DNA of 64,000 bases from NCBI RefSeq assembly GCF_000718635.1, contig NZ_JOBF01000020.1, positions 62,001-126,000 of the forward strand, read 5' to 3'. Under the pieces are notes generated by a model. That model did no database searches. It was not told where the DNA came from and saw only the letters and a list, made by a program, of their open reading frames with translations. The stretch is from Streptomyces varsoviensis. GTDB taxonomy: Bacteria; Actinomycetota; Actinomycetes; Streptomycetales; Streptomycetaceae. Shown here in pieces: positions 1 to 7,696 of this stretch. The first letter of the stretch is position 1; each line of letters opens with the position of its first letter. The position numbers and the translations under genes are program-made.

Positions 1-276
1 GCCTCCGACACCTTTTCCAGCACTCTGCCCGGCACCCTGTTCGGCATCGCCTTCGGAGCCGGAGCCGGAGCCGGGGCCGGAGTCAGGGCCGGAGTCAGGG
101 CCGGAGTCAGGGCCGGAGCCCGAGCCAGGGCTGTCGGCGTCGGTGTCGGTGTCGGCAGCACCAGCCGCACCGGCAAGCCCCGCAGTTGAATTGATCATGC
201 CGCGCAGAATATCCACGGCCGGCCGGAACCCGGCCTTCCAGTCCCCCGGCCCGCCCGCGAACGTACGCCGCTCCAA
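1..276 (-). CDS. Partial hypothetical protein with Gly/Pro/Asp/Ser repeats, runs off left edge
   Basis: This frame is open on the minus strand from just after the LysR stop to base 1, so the C-terminus is missing. Third codon positions are strongly G/C, as expected for a real gene here. I placed the start at the TTG at 276. A GTG lies inside, and an ATG at 198 is a shorter alternative. G/C bias upstream of the ATG favours the longer form. The visible product has a short ordered start (residues 1-31), then an Ala/Gly stretch, an acidic DTDTDAD run and three GPDS repeats, so it is probably disordered there. It follows the LysR gene by 4 bp and may be co-transcribed. Function unknown. Confidence 0.4.
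   Translation of the reverse strand, partial: MERRTFAGGPGDWKAGFRPAVDILRGMINSTAGLAGAAGAADTDTDADSPGSGSGPDSGPDSGPDSGPGSGSGSEGDAEQGAGQSAGKGVGG
79..114. repeat. Three tandem copies of a 12-bp unit
   Basis: GGAGTCAGGGCC occurs three times without interruption, flanked by related GGAGCC hexamers. Read on the minus strand it encodes the GPDS repeats of the partial protein at the left edge, so it is a coding minisatellite. Its length keeps the frame. Confidence 0.85.
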
Positions 277-280
277 CGGC

Positions 281-1174
281 TCACTCCACCGCGGTGAGCG
301 CGCGGGTGACGGCCGAGAGGCCCGGCGTCGGCCGACCCGGTAGGCGGGCGACGAGGACGCGCCGGAGTTCCTTCGGGGCGCCGTCCACGTGCAGCAAAGT
401 CACTCCGCGCGGCAATACCGCCGACAGCCCCGACGGCACCGTCGTAACACCGAAACCGGCGGCGACCAGGTGGAGTTTGGTCAGCCAGTCGCGTGCGGAG
501 TGGGCCACGCGGGGGCGGCCGGGGAGGCCCGGCCAGACGCCGAGGAGCGGTTCGGAGGCGGCAGAGGGGGTGGCGATCCAGGCGGCGTCGACCAGCTCGT
601 CGACGTGGACCGAGGCGCGGCCGGCGAAGGCGCCGGTCGCCGACGCGGCCACGACGAGTTCCTCGTCCCTCACGGTCTCGGTGTGCAGGCGCGGCGACTC
701 GCCGTCCGGTGGCCGGTGGGGCGGCCGGGACGTGAGGAGGGCGAGGTCGATGGTGCCCGCGCGCAGGGCCCGCGTGAGGCTGGGCGTGGTGCCCTCCCGC
801 GTCGCGACCGTGAGCCGCGGTTCCGTCGTGGCGAGCCGGGAGAGCGCGGCGGGCAGGAGGGCCGCGCCCGCGCTCAGGATCACGCCCAGACGCACGAGTT
901 CGGCCTGCGGATGGGCGTCGGTGAGGTCGCGTTCGGCCGCCGCGAAGGAGTCCAGGATGGTGCGGGCGTGGCGCAACAGGGTCAGTCCGGCCGGGGTGAG
1001 CCGCACTCCGTCCGCGCGGCGTTCGAACAGCGCGGAGCCCACGTTCCGTTCCAGGGCGGCGGCCTGCCGCGATACCGCCGACTGCGTATAGCCGAGGCGA
1101 CCGGCCGCCGCGGTGAAGCTGCCCGACTCCGCGATCTGCCTCAGGACCCGCAGGTCCGTACTGGATAGGTCCAT
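281..1174 (-). CDS. LysR-family transcriptional regulator
   Basis: A 297-residue protein of normal LysR length. An N-terminal winged helix-turn-helix (about residues 5-62) has the family pattern, with SGSFTAAAGRLGYTQSAVSR as the helix-turn-helix. The effector-binding domain follows (about 88-290). It is divergent from the MDR reductase at 1336, the usual arrangement for a LysR protein controlling its neighbour, and an inverted repeat lies just in front of its start codon. The inducer cannot be deduced. The likely target is the adjacent reductase gene, plus autoregulation. Confidence 0.9.
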   Translation of the reverse strand: MDLSSTDLRVLRQIAESGSFTAAAGRLGYTQSAVSRQAAALERNVGSALFERRADGVRLTPAGLTLLRHARTILDSFAAAERDLTDAHPQAELVRLGVILSAGAALLPAALSRLATTEPRLTVATREGTTPSLTRALRAGTIDLALLTSRPPHRPPDGESPRLHTETVRDEELVVAASATGAFAGRASVHVDELVDAAWIATPSAASEPLLGVWPGLPGRPRVAHSARDWLTKLHLVAAGFGVTTVPSGLSAVLPRGVTLLHVDGAPKELRRVLVARLPGRPTPGLSAVTRALTAVE

Positions 1175-1180
1175 GCGGCT

Positions 1181-1198
1181 TATGCATACCAGGGATGC
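1181..1198. promoter_or_regulatory. Candidate LysR operator between divergent genes
   Basis: The palindrome TATGCATA (1181-1188) overlaps a dyad GCAT-N7-ATGC (1184-1198), 7 to 24 bp upstream of the LysR start codon. LysR proteins usually bind a short interrupted dyad in such a divergent region. Assignment is by position and symmetry only. Confidence 0.45.
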
Positions 1199-1335
1199 CG
1201 GATCTTCGCTTCCCGCATGGGCCTCCGCTTCCTAGCCTCGGTACCGACGAGCGCCACGCGACGCCCCCCACCACACGAAGCACCACACCCCCCAACGCGC
1301 GAAGCACAGCGCACCACGCATACGGAGGCCACCAC

Positions 1336-2418
1336 ATGCGAGCAGCAGTTCTGACGGGATTCGGCGAACCGCTCCGGGTCCAGGAGACGGCGGACCCCGC
1401 GCCGGGCACGAGCGGCGAGGCGGTCGTCGAAGTCCTCGCCGCCTGCGTCCCCCCGTACGCGGCCGAGGTCTTCGACGGCGTACGGAACTACGCCCTGGTC
1501 CCGCCCGTCGTGCCCGGCGTCGGCGCCGTGGGGCGGATCGTCCACGTCGGCCCGGACGCCACGCGGCTGCGCGCCGGGGATCTGGTGTGGTGCGATCCCA
1601 CGGTGCGTTCGCGGGACGACGCCCTGACGCCCGACATCGCGCTTCAGGGCTGGAGCGCCCGCGGCGAGGGTGGCGCGCGGCTCGCCCGCTACCTGCACGA
1701 CGGGGCGTTCGCCGAGTTCATGCGGGTCCCGACGGAGAACGTCTTCCCGCTGCCGGCCGCCGCGGCCGACGACCCGGCCCGCTGGGCGGCGCTCACCGTG
1801 CACACCATCTCGTACGGCGGTCTGCTGGCGGGCGGGCTCGAAGCCGGCGAGACGCTGCTGGTCAGCGGGGCGACCGGGAACCTCGGCAGCAGTGCGGTCG
1901 CGGTCGCCCTCGCGATGGGCGCGGGCCGCGTGGTCGCCCCGGGCCGCAACCGGGCCGTTCTCGATCTGCTCGCGGAGCGGTTCGGCCCACGGCTGCGGCC
2001 GGTGCGGCTGACCGGTGACGAGGCCGCCGACCGCGCGGCGATGTCGGAGGCGGCCGACGGTCCGATCGACATGGTCATCGACCTGTTGCCGCCGAGTGCG
2101 CCCAGTTCGGCCGCGCGGGTGGCCGCCATGGCCGTACGCGAGTACGGGCGCGTGGTCCTCATGGGCGGCGTCGGCATGCTCGGCGGCGACCATCTCGCGC
2201 TCCCCTACCCGTGGCTCATGCGCAACTCGGTCACCGTACGCGGCCAGTGGATGTACCCCCGCGCCGCGAATGTCGGCATCATCCGGCTCCTCGCCTCGGG
2301 CGCCCTGGGCCTCACCGCCGAGCGCGTACGGGCCTTCCCCCTCGACGAGGTCAACGAGGCGATCGCGTACGCCGCCGAGCACAGCGGCGCGTACGACCGC
2401 ACTGTCCTCACGCCGTAG
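1336..2418 (+). CDS. Zinc-less MDR-family NAD(P)-dependent oxidoreductase
   Basis: 360 residues. The ATG at 1336 has a GGAGG ribosome site at 1324-1328, so the longer frame upstream is not coding. The medium-chain dehydrogenase/reductase fold is clear: a GroES-like N-terminal half, then a Rossmann segment SGATGNLGS (177-185). Cys37 sits where the catalytic zinc cysteine would be, but the usual PGHE is PGVG (60-63) and there is no four-cysteine structural-zinc loop. It is therefore more likely a quinone-oxidoreductase or enoyl-reductase type enzyme than a zinc alcohol dehydrogenase. Substrate unknown. Probably regulated by the divergent LysR protein. Confidence 0.85.
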   Translation: MRAAVLTGFGEPLRVQETADPAPGTSGEAVVEVLAACVPPYAAEVFDGVRNYALVPPVVPGVGAVGRIVHVGPDATRLRAGDLVWCDPTVRSRDDALTPDIALQGWSARGEGGARLARYLHDGAFAEFMRVPTENVFPLPAAAADDPARWAALTVHTISYGGLLAGGLEAGETLLVSGATGNLGSSAVAVALAMGAGRVVAPGRNRAVLDLLAERFGPRLRPVRLTGDEAADRAAMSEAADGPIDMVIDLLPPSAPSSAARVAAMAVREYGRVVLMGGVGMLGGDHLALPYPWLMRNSVTVRGQWMYPRAANVGIIRLLASGALGLTAERVRAFPLDEVNEAIAYAAEHSGAYDRTVLTP

Positions 2419-2420
2419 CC

Positions 2421-2468
2421 GCAGCCGTACGACCGCGCAGCCGTACGACCGCGTAGCCGGACGACCGC
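2421..2468. repeat. Three 16-bp tandem repeats after the MDR gene
   Basis: GCAGCCGTACGACCGC is present at 2421-2436 and 2437-2452, with a two-mismatch copy at 2453-2468. It begins right after the stop codon and lies in the convergent intergenic space. CGTACG-containing short tandem arrays of this kind recur behind several genes in this window. Confidence 0.85.
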
Positions 2469-2490
2469 GCCCGGCGGCCTGGTACAGGAA

Positions 2491-2531
2491 CCGCCGCCCC
2501 CGGCGGGCCGCCCGAGCGGTGCGGGCGGCGG
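2491..2531. terminator. GC-rich hairpin between convergent genes
   Basis: CCGCCGCCC (2491-2499) can pair with GGGCGGCGG (2523-2531). A nested alternative pairs CCGCCCG (2508-2514) with CGGGCGG (2522-2528). It lies between the ends of the plus-strand MDR gene and the minus-strand hydrolase, so it could serve both. There is no T-tract, as is common for Streptomyces terminators. Confidence 0.5.
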
Positions 2532-2548
2532 CGGGGCCGGGGGGTCGG

Positions 2549-3292
2549 TCAGCCGGCGAGGCTCTTGGCGTACAGGTCGGCCAGGGCCGTCCAGTGGCGT
2601 TCGAAGGCGGCGGTGTCGTAGGTCGGGTTGTCCGGCACGGCGAATCCGTGACCGGCCGGATAGACCTCGATGCTGTGTGCCACCCCGGCGGCGGTGAGGG
2701 CCTGCTCCAGCCGTTCCTGCTGGTCGAGGGGGAAGCTGTCGTCGTTCTCGGCGGCTGCCACGAGGACGTTCGCGCTGATCCGGTCGGCCAGCAGGTGCGG
2801 GCTGTCCGGCTGGTCGGCGGCGGCGAGGAAACCGCCGTGGAACGACGCGGCGGCCGCGATGCGGTCCGGGCGGTTCCCGGCCACGATCAGCGAGATCCGG
2901 CCTCCCATGCAGTACCCGGTGGTGCCCACCCGGTCGCCGGAGACCTCCGGGCGGTCCGCCAGGAAGGCGAGGAACGCGTTCGCGTCGCTGACGACGCGCT
3001 CCGCCGTCAGGCTCTGCATCAGGGTGAACAGGCGCTCCCGCTCGGCCGGATCGTCGAAGGCCGTGGCGACGTCGAAGGGGGCGTACCCGCCGGCCCGGTA
3101 GTAGACGTCCGGCAGGAGGACCGCGTAGCCGAGCCCCGCCAGTCGGTCCGCCATGGCGACGAAGACCTCCCGGACGCCGCCGGCGTCGGGGTAGAAGATC
3201 ACCGCCGGCCAGCTTCCCTGCTCGGCCGGGGTGTGCAGCGTCACGGCGCAGACGCCGTCCTCGGTCTGCACGGTCGCGTGTGATGTGGGCAT
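2549..3292 (-). CDS. Dienelactone hydrolase family protein
   Basis: 247 residues with an AGGAG ribosome site 6 nt before the ATG. The alpha/beta-hydrolase fold carries the dienelactone hydrolase triad: nucleophile Cys128 in GYCMGG, Asp184 or Asp185 in AENDDSF, and His215 in GHGFAVPD. The cysteine nucleophile separates it from ordinary serine esterases. Members hydrolyse lactones or small esters in the cytoplasm. There is no chlorocatechol pathway nearby, so the physiological substrate is open. It stands alone on the minus strand. Confidence 0.88.
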   Translation of the reverse strand: MPTSHATVQTEDGVCAVTLHTPAEQGSWPAVIFYPDAGGVREVFVAMADRLAGLGYAVLLPDVYYRAGGYAPFDVATAFDDPAERERLFTLMQSLTAERVVSDANAFLAFLADRPEVSGDRVGTTGYCMGGRISLIVAGNRPDRIAAAASFHGGFLAAADQPDSPHLLADRISANVLVAAAENDDSFPLDQQERLEQALTAAGVAHSIEVYPAGHGFAVPDNPTYDTAAFERHWTALADLYAKSLAG

Positions 3293-3707
3293 TCAGGCTC
3301 CTGACATCGCCATGTGGAGTTTGGAATCCGGAGCTTCTGTTCTACTACCGATCACCCGCGCAGGACGAGCCATCCCGTGTCCGCTCTGGGCTCAACTCGC
3401 CCTGCTCACGCGGGTATCACGCACGTACGCACCGAAATCGGACCTCCGCGCCCCCCGCCCCCATGGCCGCTCCCTCAGACCGCTCCTCGACGCCGCACGC
3501 TCAGGGGTATCGACGGTTTTTGTGAGGCGACGCGAAACTTTTGTTACCCGATGCCCGAAATGTCCACCTACTCTCGTCCGTAGAGCGTGATCGAGACGAC
3601 CACTGTCTCGATCAGGTCACTCGATCAGATCACCCGACCAGATCGCTCGATCAGATCACCAGCACAGACGTAAGGCACGTGAGACAGACGAGAGGGAGCG
3701 CGGAATC
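3293..3707. other. 415-bp intergenic region with a GATCAG-rich repeat
   Basis: No convincing gene is present; the frames here lack typical codon bias. The region separates the divergent dienelactone hydrolase and SDR genes and must hold both promoters. It includes a relatively AT-rich stretch around 3515-3570. Just upstream of the SDR gene, 3607-3660 holds a direct-repeat array of CTCGATCAG and CAGATC units, three to four imperfect copies, which could be a regulator binding array. Confidence 0.6.
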
Positions 3708-4457
3708 ATGGCCGAGAACACGCTGCGGGACAAGGTCGCCGTCATCGGTGGCGGTGCGAAGAACCTCGGTGGGCTGCTCAGCAGGACGTTCGCGGAGTCC
3801 GGGGCGAAGGTGGTCGTACACCACCACAGCTCCGAGAACGACGCCCAGGAGACGGTGAAGGCGATCCAGGACGCCGGGGGCCAGGCCGTGGCCGTCCAGG
3901 GGGACCTGACGAAGGTCGCGGACGTGCGGCGGCTCTTCGACACGGCGGTGGACACCTACGGCGGCGTCGACATCGCGGTGAACACCACCGGCATGGTGCT
4001 GCGCAAGCCCATCCTGGAGACCACCGAGGAAGAGTACGACCTGATGTTCGGCATCAACGCCAAGGCGGGGTATTTCTTCATCCAGGAGGCCGGGCGGCGG
4101 CTCAACGACCACGGGAAGATCATCAGCATCGGCACCTCGCTGCTGGCGGCCTTCACGGACGGCTACTCGACGTACGCCGGCGGCAAGGCGCCGCTGGAGC
4201 ACTTCACCCGGGCGGCGGCCAAGGAGTTCGCGGACCGGTACATCTCGGTGAACACCGTGGCGCCCGGCCCGATGGACACGCCCTTCTTCTACCCGCAGGA
4301 GACCCCGGAGCGGGCCGAGTTCCACGCCTCGCAGGCGATGGGCAACCAGCTCACCCACATCGAGGACATCGTCCCGGTCATCACGTTCCTGGCCACCGAG
4401 GGCTGGTGGTTCACCGGGCAGACGCTCTTCCCGAACGGCGGCTACACCACCCGCTGA
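3708..4457 (+). CDS. Short-chain dehydrogenase/reductase (SDR)
   Basis: 249 residues. The cofactor loop is GGGAKNLGG (14-22) rather than the common TGxxxGIG. The structural NNAG motif is NTTG (92-95). The catalytic residues are Ser144, Tyr156 and Lys160 (YAGGK). The C-terminal PNGGYTTR resembles classical SDRs that close the site with the C-terminus. An AGGGAG ribosome site precedes the ATG. The substrate is unknown. The GATCAG repeat array lies directly upstream, and the LysR gene that follows on the same strand could be its regulator. Confidence 0.88.
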   Translation: MAENTLRDKVAVIGGGAKNLGGLLSRTFAESGAKVVVHHHSSENDAQETVKAIQDAGGQAVAVQGDLTKVADVRRLFDTAVDTYGGVDIAVNTTGMVLRKPILETTEEEYDLMFGINAKAGYFFIQEAGRRLNDHGKIISIGTSLLAAFTDGYSTYAGGKAPLEHFTRAAAKEFADRYISVNTVAPGPMDTPFFYPQETPERAEFHASQAMGNQLTHIEDIVPVITFLATEGWWFTGQTLFPNGGYTTR

Positions 4458-4679
4458 CCCCCGAGCGCGCCTCGCCCGACTCACGCCCGCGCGCGAAGCG
4501 CGCCCTCGGCTGCGAGCCGGCCGGGGCGCCGCGCTGCCACGCCGCCGGGCCGGCCGTACGTACCGCTGACGGGTACGCCGGGTACGGTCGGCCCGGGCCC
4601 GGCGATGACGGCGGCACCGTTCGCCGCCTGCCGCCCGCGGCCCGTACACACCGCCGAGACCCAGCCGAGGACCACCGAC

Positions 4680-5555
4680 GTGCGACTGGACCTGAACAAA
4701 CTCGAACATCTGGTCGCCATAGCCGAGGAAGGCAGCCTCACCCGCGCCGCCGCCCGGCTGCACCTGTCCCAGCAGGCCCTCTCCGCCTCCATCCGGGTCC
4801 TCGAACGCGAGGTCGGCGTGGACCTCCTCGTACGCGGCAGCTCCGGCGTCACCGTCCTGCCCGCCGGGGCTGCGCTGATCAAGGACGCCCGCGTGCTCGG
4901 CGGCATGGCCCGCGCCGCCCTGCGCCGTGCCCGGCGCATCGGGCGCGGCGAGAGCGAGACGCTGCGCATCGGCCACACGCCGGCCGTGACCGGCGACGAA
5001 CTCGTGGCGCTGCTCGCCCCGGTGACGGAGGCCAACCCGGGCCTCGTGCCCGAGGTCCATCAGCGCTACCCCGCCGAACTGACCGCCGCCCTCCTCGCCG
5101 GGGACCTCGATCTCGGGCTGTGCCGGGGCATCGCGGCGGCCCACGGCCTGACCCGCACCACGCTCGGCCGGCAGCGGCTGCATATCGCCGTCGCCCACGA
5201 CCACCCCCTCGCCGGCCGCTCCGCCATCTCGCTGCCGGAACTCGCCGACGAGACGTTCATGGTCTGGGGGACGCCCGGCCGCTCCGAGTACACCGACCTG
5301 CTCATCGCCCACTGCCGCGAGGCGGGCCTGGAGCCCCGCGTCGAGCGCACCGACCGCCAGGGCACTCCCCCGGCCACCGCCGTCATCGGCACCGACCGCG
5401 TCGCCTTCGTCACCGCCGCGCCGGGGCCCGCCGCGGGCGGCAGGGCGCGGGTCCTCGCCCTCGAACCCCCGGTCAGCGCGCCGCTCCACGCCCTCTACCT
5501 CCCCCGGACCACCTCCCCCGGGCGCGACGCGTTCCTCACGCACGTACGGCTGTGA
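4680..5555 (+). CDS. LysR-family transcriptional regulator
   Basis: I start this gene at GTG 4680, giving 291 residues with the helix-turn-helix in the usual place (EEGSLTRAAARLHLSQQALS, residues 17-36). The frame extends 25 codons further upstream to ATG 4605, but that part looks unlike the family. The effector-binding domain covers about 85-285. It lies 222 bp after the SDR gene on the same strand. The ligand is unknown. Confidence 0.87.
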   Translation: MRLDLNKLEHLVAIAEEGSLTRAAARLHLSQQALSASIRVLEREVGVDLLVRGSSGVTVLPAGAALIKDARVLGGMARAALRRARRIGRGESETLRIGHTPAVTGDELVALLAPVTEANPGLVPEVHQRYPAELTAALLAGDLDLGLCRGIAAAHGLTRTTLGRQRLHIAVAHDHPLAGRSAISLPELADETFMVWGTPGRSEYTDLLIAHCREAGLEPRVERTDRQGTPPATAVIGTDRVAFVTAAPGPAAGGRARVLALEPPVSAPLHALYLPRTTSPGRDAFLTHVRL

Positions 5556-5616
5556 AAGACGATCTCGGACGTACGCCTGCGAACGACGATCTCGGACGTA
5601 CGGCTGTGAACGACGA
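5542..5616. repeat. 27-bp tandem repeat spanning the LysR stop codon
   Basis: A 27-bp unit beginning ACGTACGGCTGTGAA occurs at 5542-5568 and 5569-5595, with a partial third copy to 5616. The first copy contains the last codons and the TGA of the LysR gene, so the array looks like local duplication of the gene's 3' end into the downstream spacer. Confidence 0.85.
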
Positions 5617-5695
5617 GCCGCGCGCTCCACCGGCCGACCCGTTACGACCGGCCGCGGGCTGACGCCTCAGCCCCCATGGCTGACACCATGGCCCC

Positions 5696-6142
5696 ATGAA
5701 TGCCATAGATCTTGGGGAGCTCGCCGTGCGCCGCGCGAGCGAGTCGGACGCGGAGGCGCTGGTCCGGATCGACTCGGTCGCGGCGTCGGGCGACGCGGAG
5801 CGGGGCGCGAGCGTCCGGCGGTGGTGCCGGCAGGGGCTGGTGACCATGGCCGAGGACGCGTCCGGGCCCCTGGGCTACTGCGTGGTGGAGTACACCTTCT
5901 TCGAGCAGGGGTTCGTCACGATGCTGATGGTGGCGCGCACCTCGCGCGGCCGGGGCGTGGGGGCGCGGCTGCTGGCCGACGCCGCGGCGTCCCGGGCCAC
6001 CCCGAAGCTGTTCACCTCGACGAACGTGTCCAACCAGCCGATGCAGCGGCTGCTGCGGCGCGCCGGATGGAGCCCGGCCGGATTGCTCCACGGCTTGGAC
6101 GAGGGCGACCCGGAGCTGTTCTACCTCTGCCCGCAGGGCTGA
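5696..6142 (+). CDS. GNAT-family N-acetyltransferase
   Basis: 148 residues. The acetyl-CoA pyrophosphate loop (motif A) is visible as RGRGVGA at residues 84-90, preceded by the typical beta strand VTMLMVART. The single-domain length is normal for a GNAT enzyme. The acceptor substrate cannot be told from the sequence. The gene is convergent with narI, with only 7 bp between the stop codons. Confidence 0.85.
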   Translation: MNAIDLGELAVRRASESDAEALVRIDSVAASGDAERGASVRRWCRQGLVTMAEDASGPLGYCVVEYTFFEQGFVTMLMVARTSRGRGVGARLLADAAASRATPKLFTSTNVSNQPMQRLLRRAGWSPAGLLHGLDEGDPELFYLCPQG

Positions 6143-6149
6143 CGGGCCG

Positions 6150-6974
6150 TCAACTGACGTGATGGTGCGCCCGGTGCGCCTGTGCGGCTCCCCGGTTCGT
6201 ACGACGCCACCGCCGCCCGCCGGGCCCGCCCGTACCGACCGGCCCGCCGGAGGCATTGGTTCCGCCGGAGCCGGACGCCGCGGCGGGCCGGTACAGGCCG
6301 TGGCCGCGCGACCGGTAGACGATGTACGGGCGGACCGCGTAGCCGAGGGGCGCGGTGAAGGCGTGGACCAGGCGGCTGAAGGGCCATAGGGCGAACAGGG
6401 CCATGCCCAGCAGCGCGTGGAGCTGGTAGGCGAAGGGGGCGTGGCCCATCGCGTCGACGTCGGGGTCCAGCGCGAACAGACTGCGGAACCATACGGACAC
6501 GCCGAGCCGGTAGTCGTACGGATTGGTGACGGTGGTGGCCGTGGCGGTGAGGCCGGCCAGCAGGACGGCGATCAGCAGCGGGTAGACCAGGCGGTCGCTG
6601 CGGCTGGTCCCGGCCCGTACGGCGGACACCCGCAGCCGGCGGTACAGCAGGACCGCGAGTCCGGCCACGGCGGCGAGGCCGGCGAGGCCGCCGACAGACA
6701 GGGCCATGGCGTGGTAAACGCTCTCGCCGACGCGCAGCCGTTCGGTGAGGGATTCGGGGATGAGCAGGCCCATCACGTGTCCGCCGACGACCATCAGCAG
6801 GGCGTAGTGGAAGAGGGGCCCGCCGACGCGCAGCAGGCGGGATTCGTGGAGCTGGCTGGAGCGGGTGGTGAAGCCGAAGCGGTCGTAGCGGTAGCGCCAG
6901 GCGGTGCCGGCGATCAGGACCGCCAGGACGAGGTAGGGCAGCACGCCCCACAGGGCGATGCGGAGATGGGTCAC
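6150..6974 (-). CDS. narI: Respiratory nitrate reductase gamma subunit (NarI)
   Basis: Membrane cytochrome b subunit that oxidises quinol and passes electrons to NarH and NarG. 274 residues with five hydrophobic segments. His56, His66, His186 and His204 sit at the spacing of the four heme-b ligands of Escherichia coli NarI. The GTG start overlaps the narJ stop (GTGA), so translation is coupled. After the last helix there is a Gly/Ser-rich, basic cytoplasmic tail (about 228-274), longer than in standard NarI and poorly conserved in character. Last gene of the narGHJI operon. Confidence 0.96.
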   Translation of the reverse strand: MTHLRIALWGVLPYLVLAVLIAGTAWRYRYDRFGFTTRSSQLHESRLLRVGGPLFHYALLMVVGGHVMGLLIPESLTERLRVGESVYHAMALSVGGLAGLAAVAGLAVLLYRRLRVSAVRAGTSRSDRLVYPLLIAVLLAGLTATATTVTNPYDYRLGVSVWFRSLFALDPDVDAMGHAPFAYQLHALLGMALFALWPFSRLVHAFTAPLGYAVRPYIVYRSRGHGLYRPAAASGSGGTNASGGPVGTGGPGGRRWRRTNRGAAQAHRAHHHVS

Positions 6975-7696
6975 CTGCGGGCTCCTTCGGCGTGCGGCGG
7001 TCCGGGGGCGGGGCTTCCGGGAGATCCGAGGTCTGGGCCGCCGGCACTCCCGGGAGACCCGGCAGGCCCGGGAGACCCGGGAGTCCCAGGGAACCCTGGA
7101 AAGACGTCGAGGCCCACGTTCTCGCCGGGCGGCCCGGTGCGGGCCAGGGCGCGGGCCGTGGCGCGGTCGGCGGGCACGGCGGGCGGGAGGGTGTCGCGTA
7201 CCGCGCGCAGGACGTCGGCGTACGGGCTGCGGTAGGCCTCCAGGGCCTGGCGGAGGAGGTCGAGGGCGGGCCGGTGTTCGCCGAGCAGGGCGAGCCCGGA
7301 GCGCGGGCAGCGGGCGGCGAACTCCAGGACGGCGGGCAGGAAGTCGGGGAGTTCGCCGCCGTCCGGCTGCCAGCCGTGGGCGCGGTAGCGGGCCTTGAGG
7401 CGGGCGAGGGAGGCGCCTCGGCGGCGGGTGTCGCCGTCGGTGTAGTAGGTCAGGTGGAGGGTGCGGCGGCGGCTGCGGTCGAAGGTGAGCACGTAGCGGG
7501 CCGCGAGGTCCATGGCCGGGGTGTCGCGGGCGTACGCGCAGAAGCGGAGCAGCGCGGCCGGCGGCGCGCCGGGCAGTCCGTCCATCGTCTCGGCGACGGC
7601 GGCGAGCCGGGCGGGCCAGTCGGCGTCGGGGTAGGTCAGCAGCAGGGAGGCCGCTTGGTGGATGGCGGGGCGGGCGGCGGGCCGTACAGCGGTCAT
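6971..7696 (-). CDS. narJ: Nitrate reductase assembly chaperone (NarJ/TorD family)
   Basis: Cytoplasmic chaperone for insertion of the molybdenum cofactor into NarG and membrane docking of NarGH. 241 residues: residues 10-190 match the all-helical NarJ fold, with the family segment FDRSRRRTLHLTYYTDGDTR at 72-91. The ATG overlaps the narH stop (ATGA). The last ~45 residues are unusual: after GLDV comes a collagen-like Gly-X-Y run with many GxPG/GSPG triplets (about 198-234). The core domain is complete without it, so the tail is probably a disordered extension. Confidence 0.95.
   Translation of the reverse strand: MTAVRPAARPAIHQAASLLLTYPDADWPARLAAVAETMDGLPGAPPAALLRFCAYARDTPAMDLAARYVLTFDRSRRRTLHLTYYTDGDTRRRGASLARLKARYRAHGWQPDGGELPDFLPAVLEFAARCPRSGLALLGEHRPALDLLRQALEAYRSPYADVLRAVRDTLPPAVPADRATARALARTGPPGENVGLDVFPGFPGTPGSPGPAGSPGSAGGPDLGSPGSPAPGPPHAEGARR

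Noticed and set aside
79..114. Possible CRISPR-like or regulatory repeat at the left edge
   Set aside because: Units are 12 bp with no spacers and encode an in-frame GPDS repeat, so it is a coding minisatellite.
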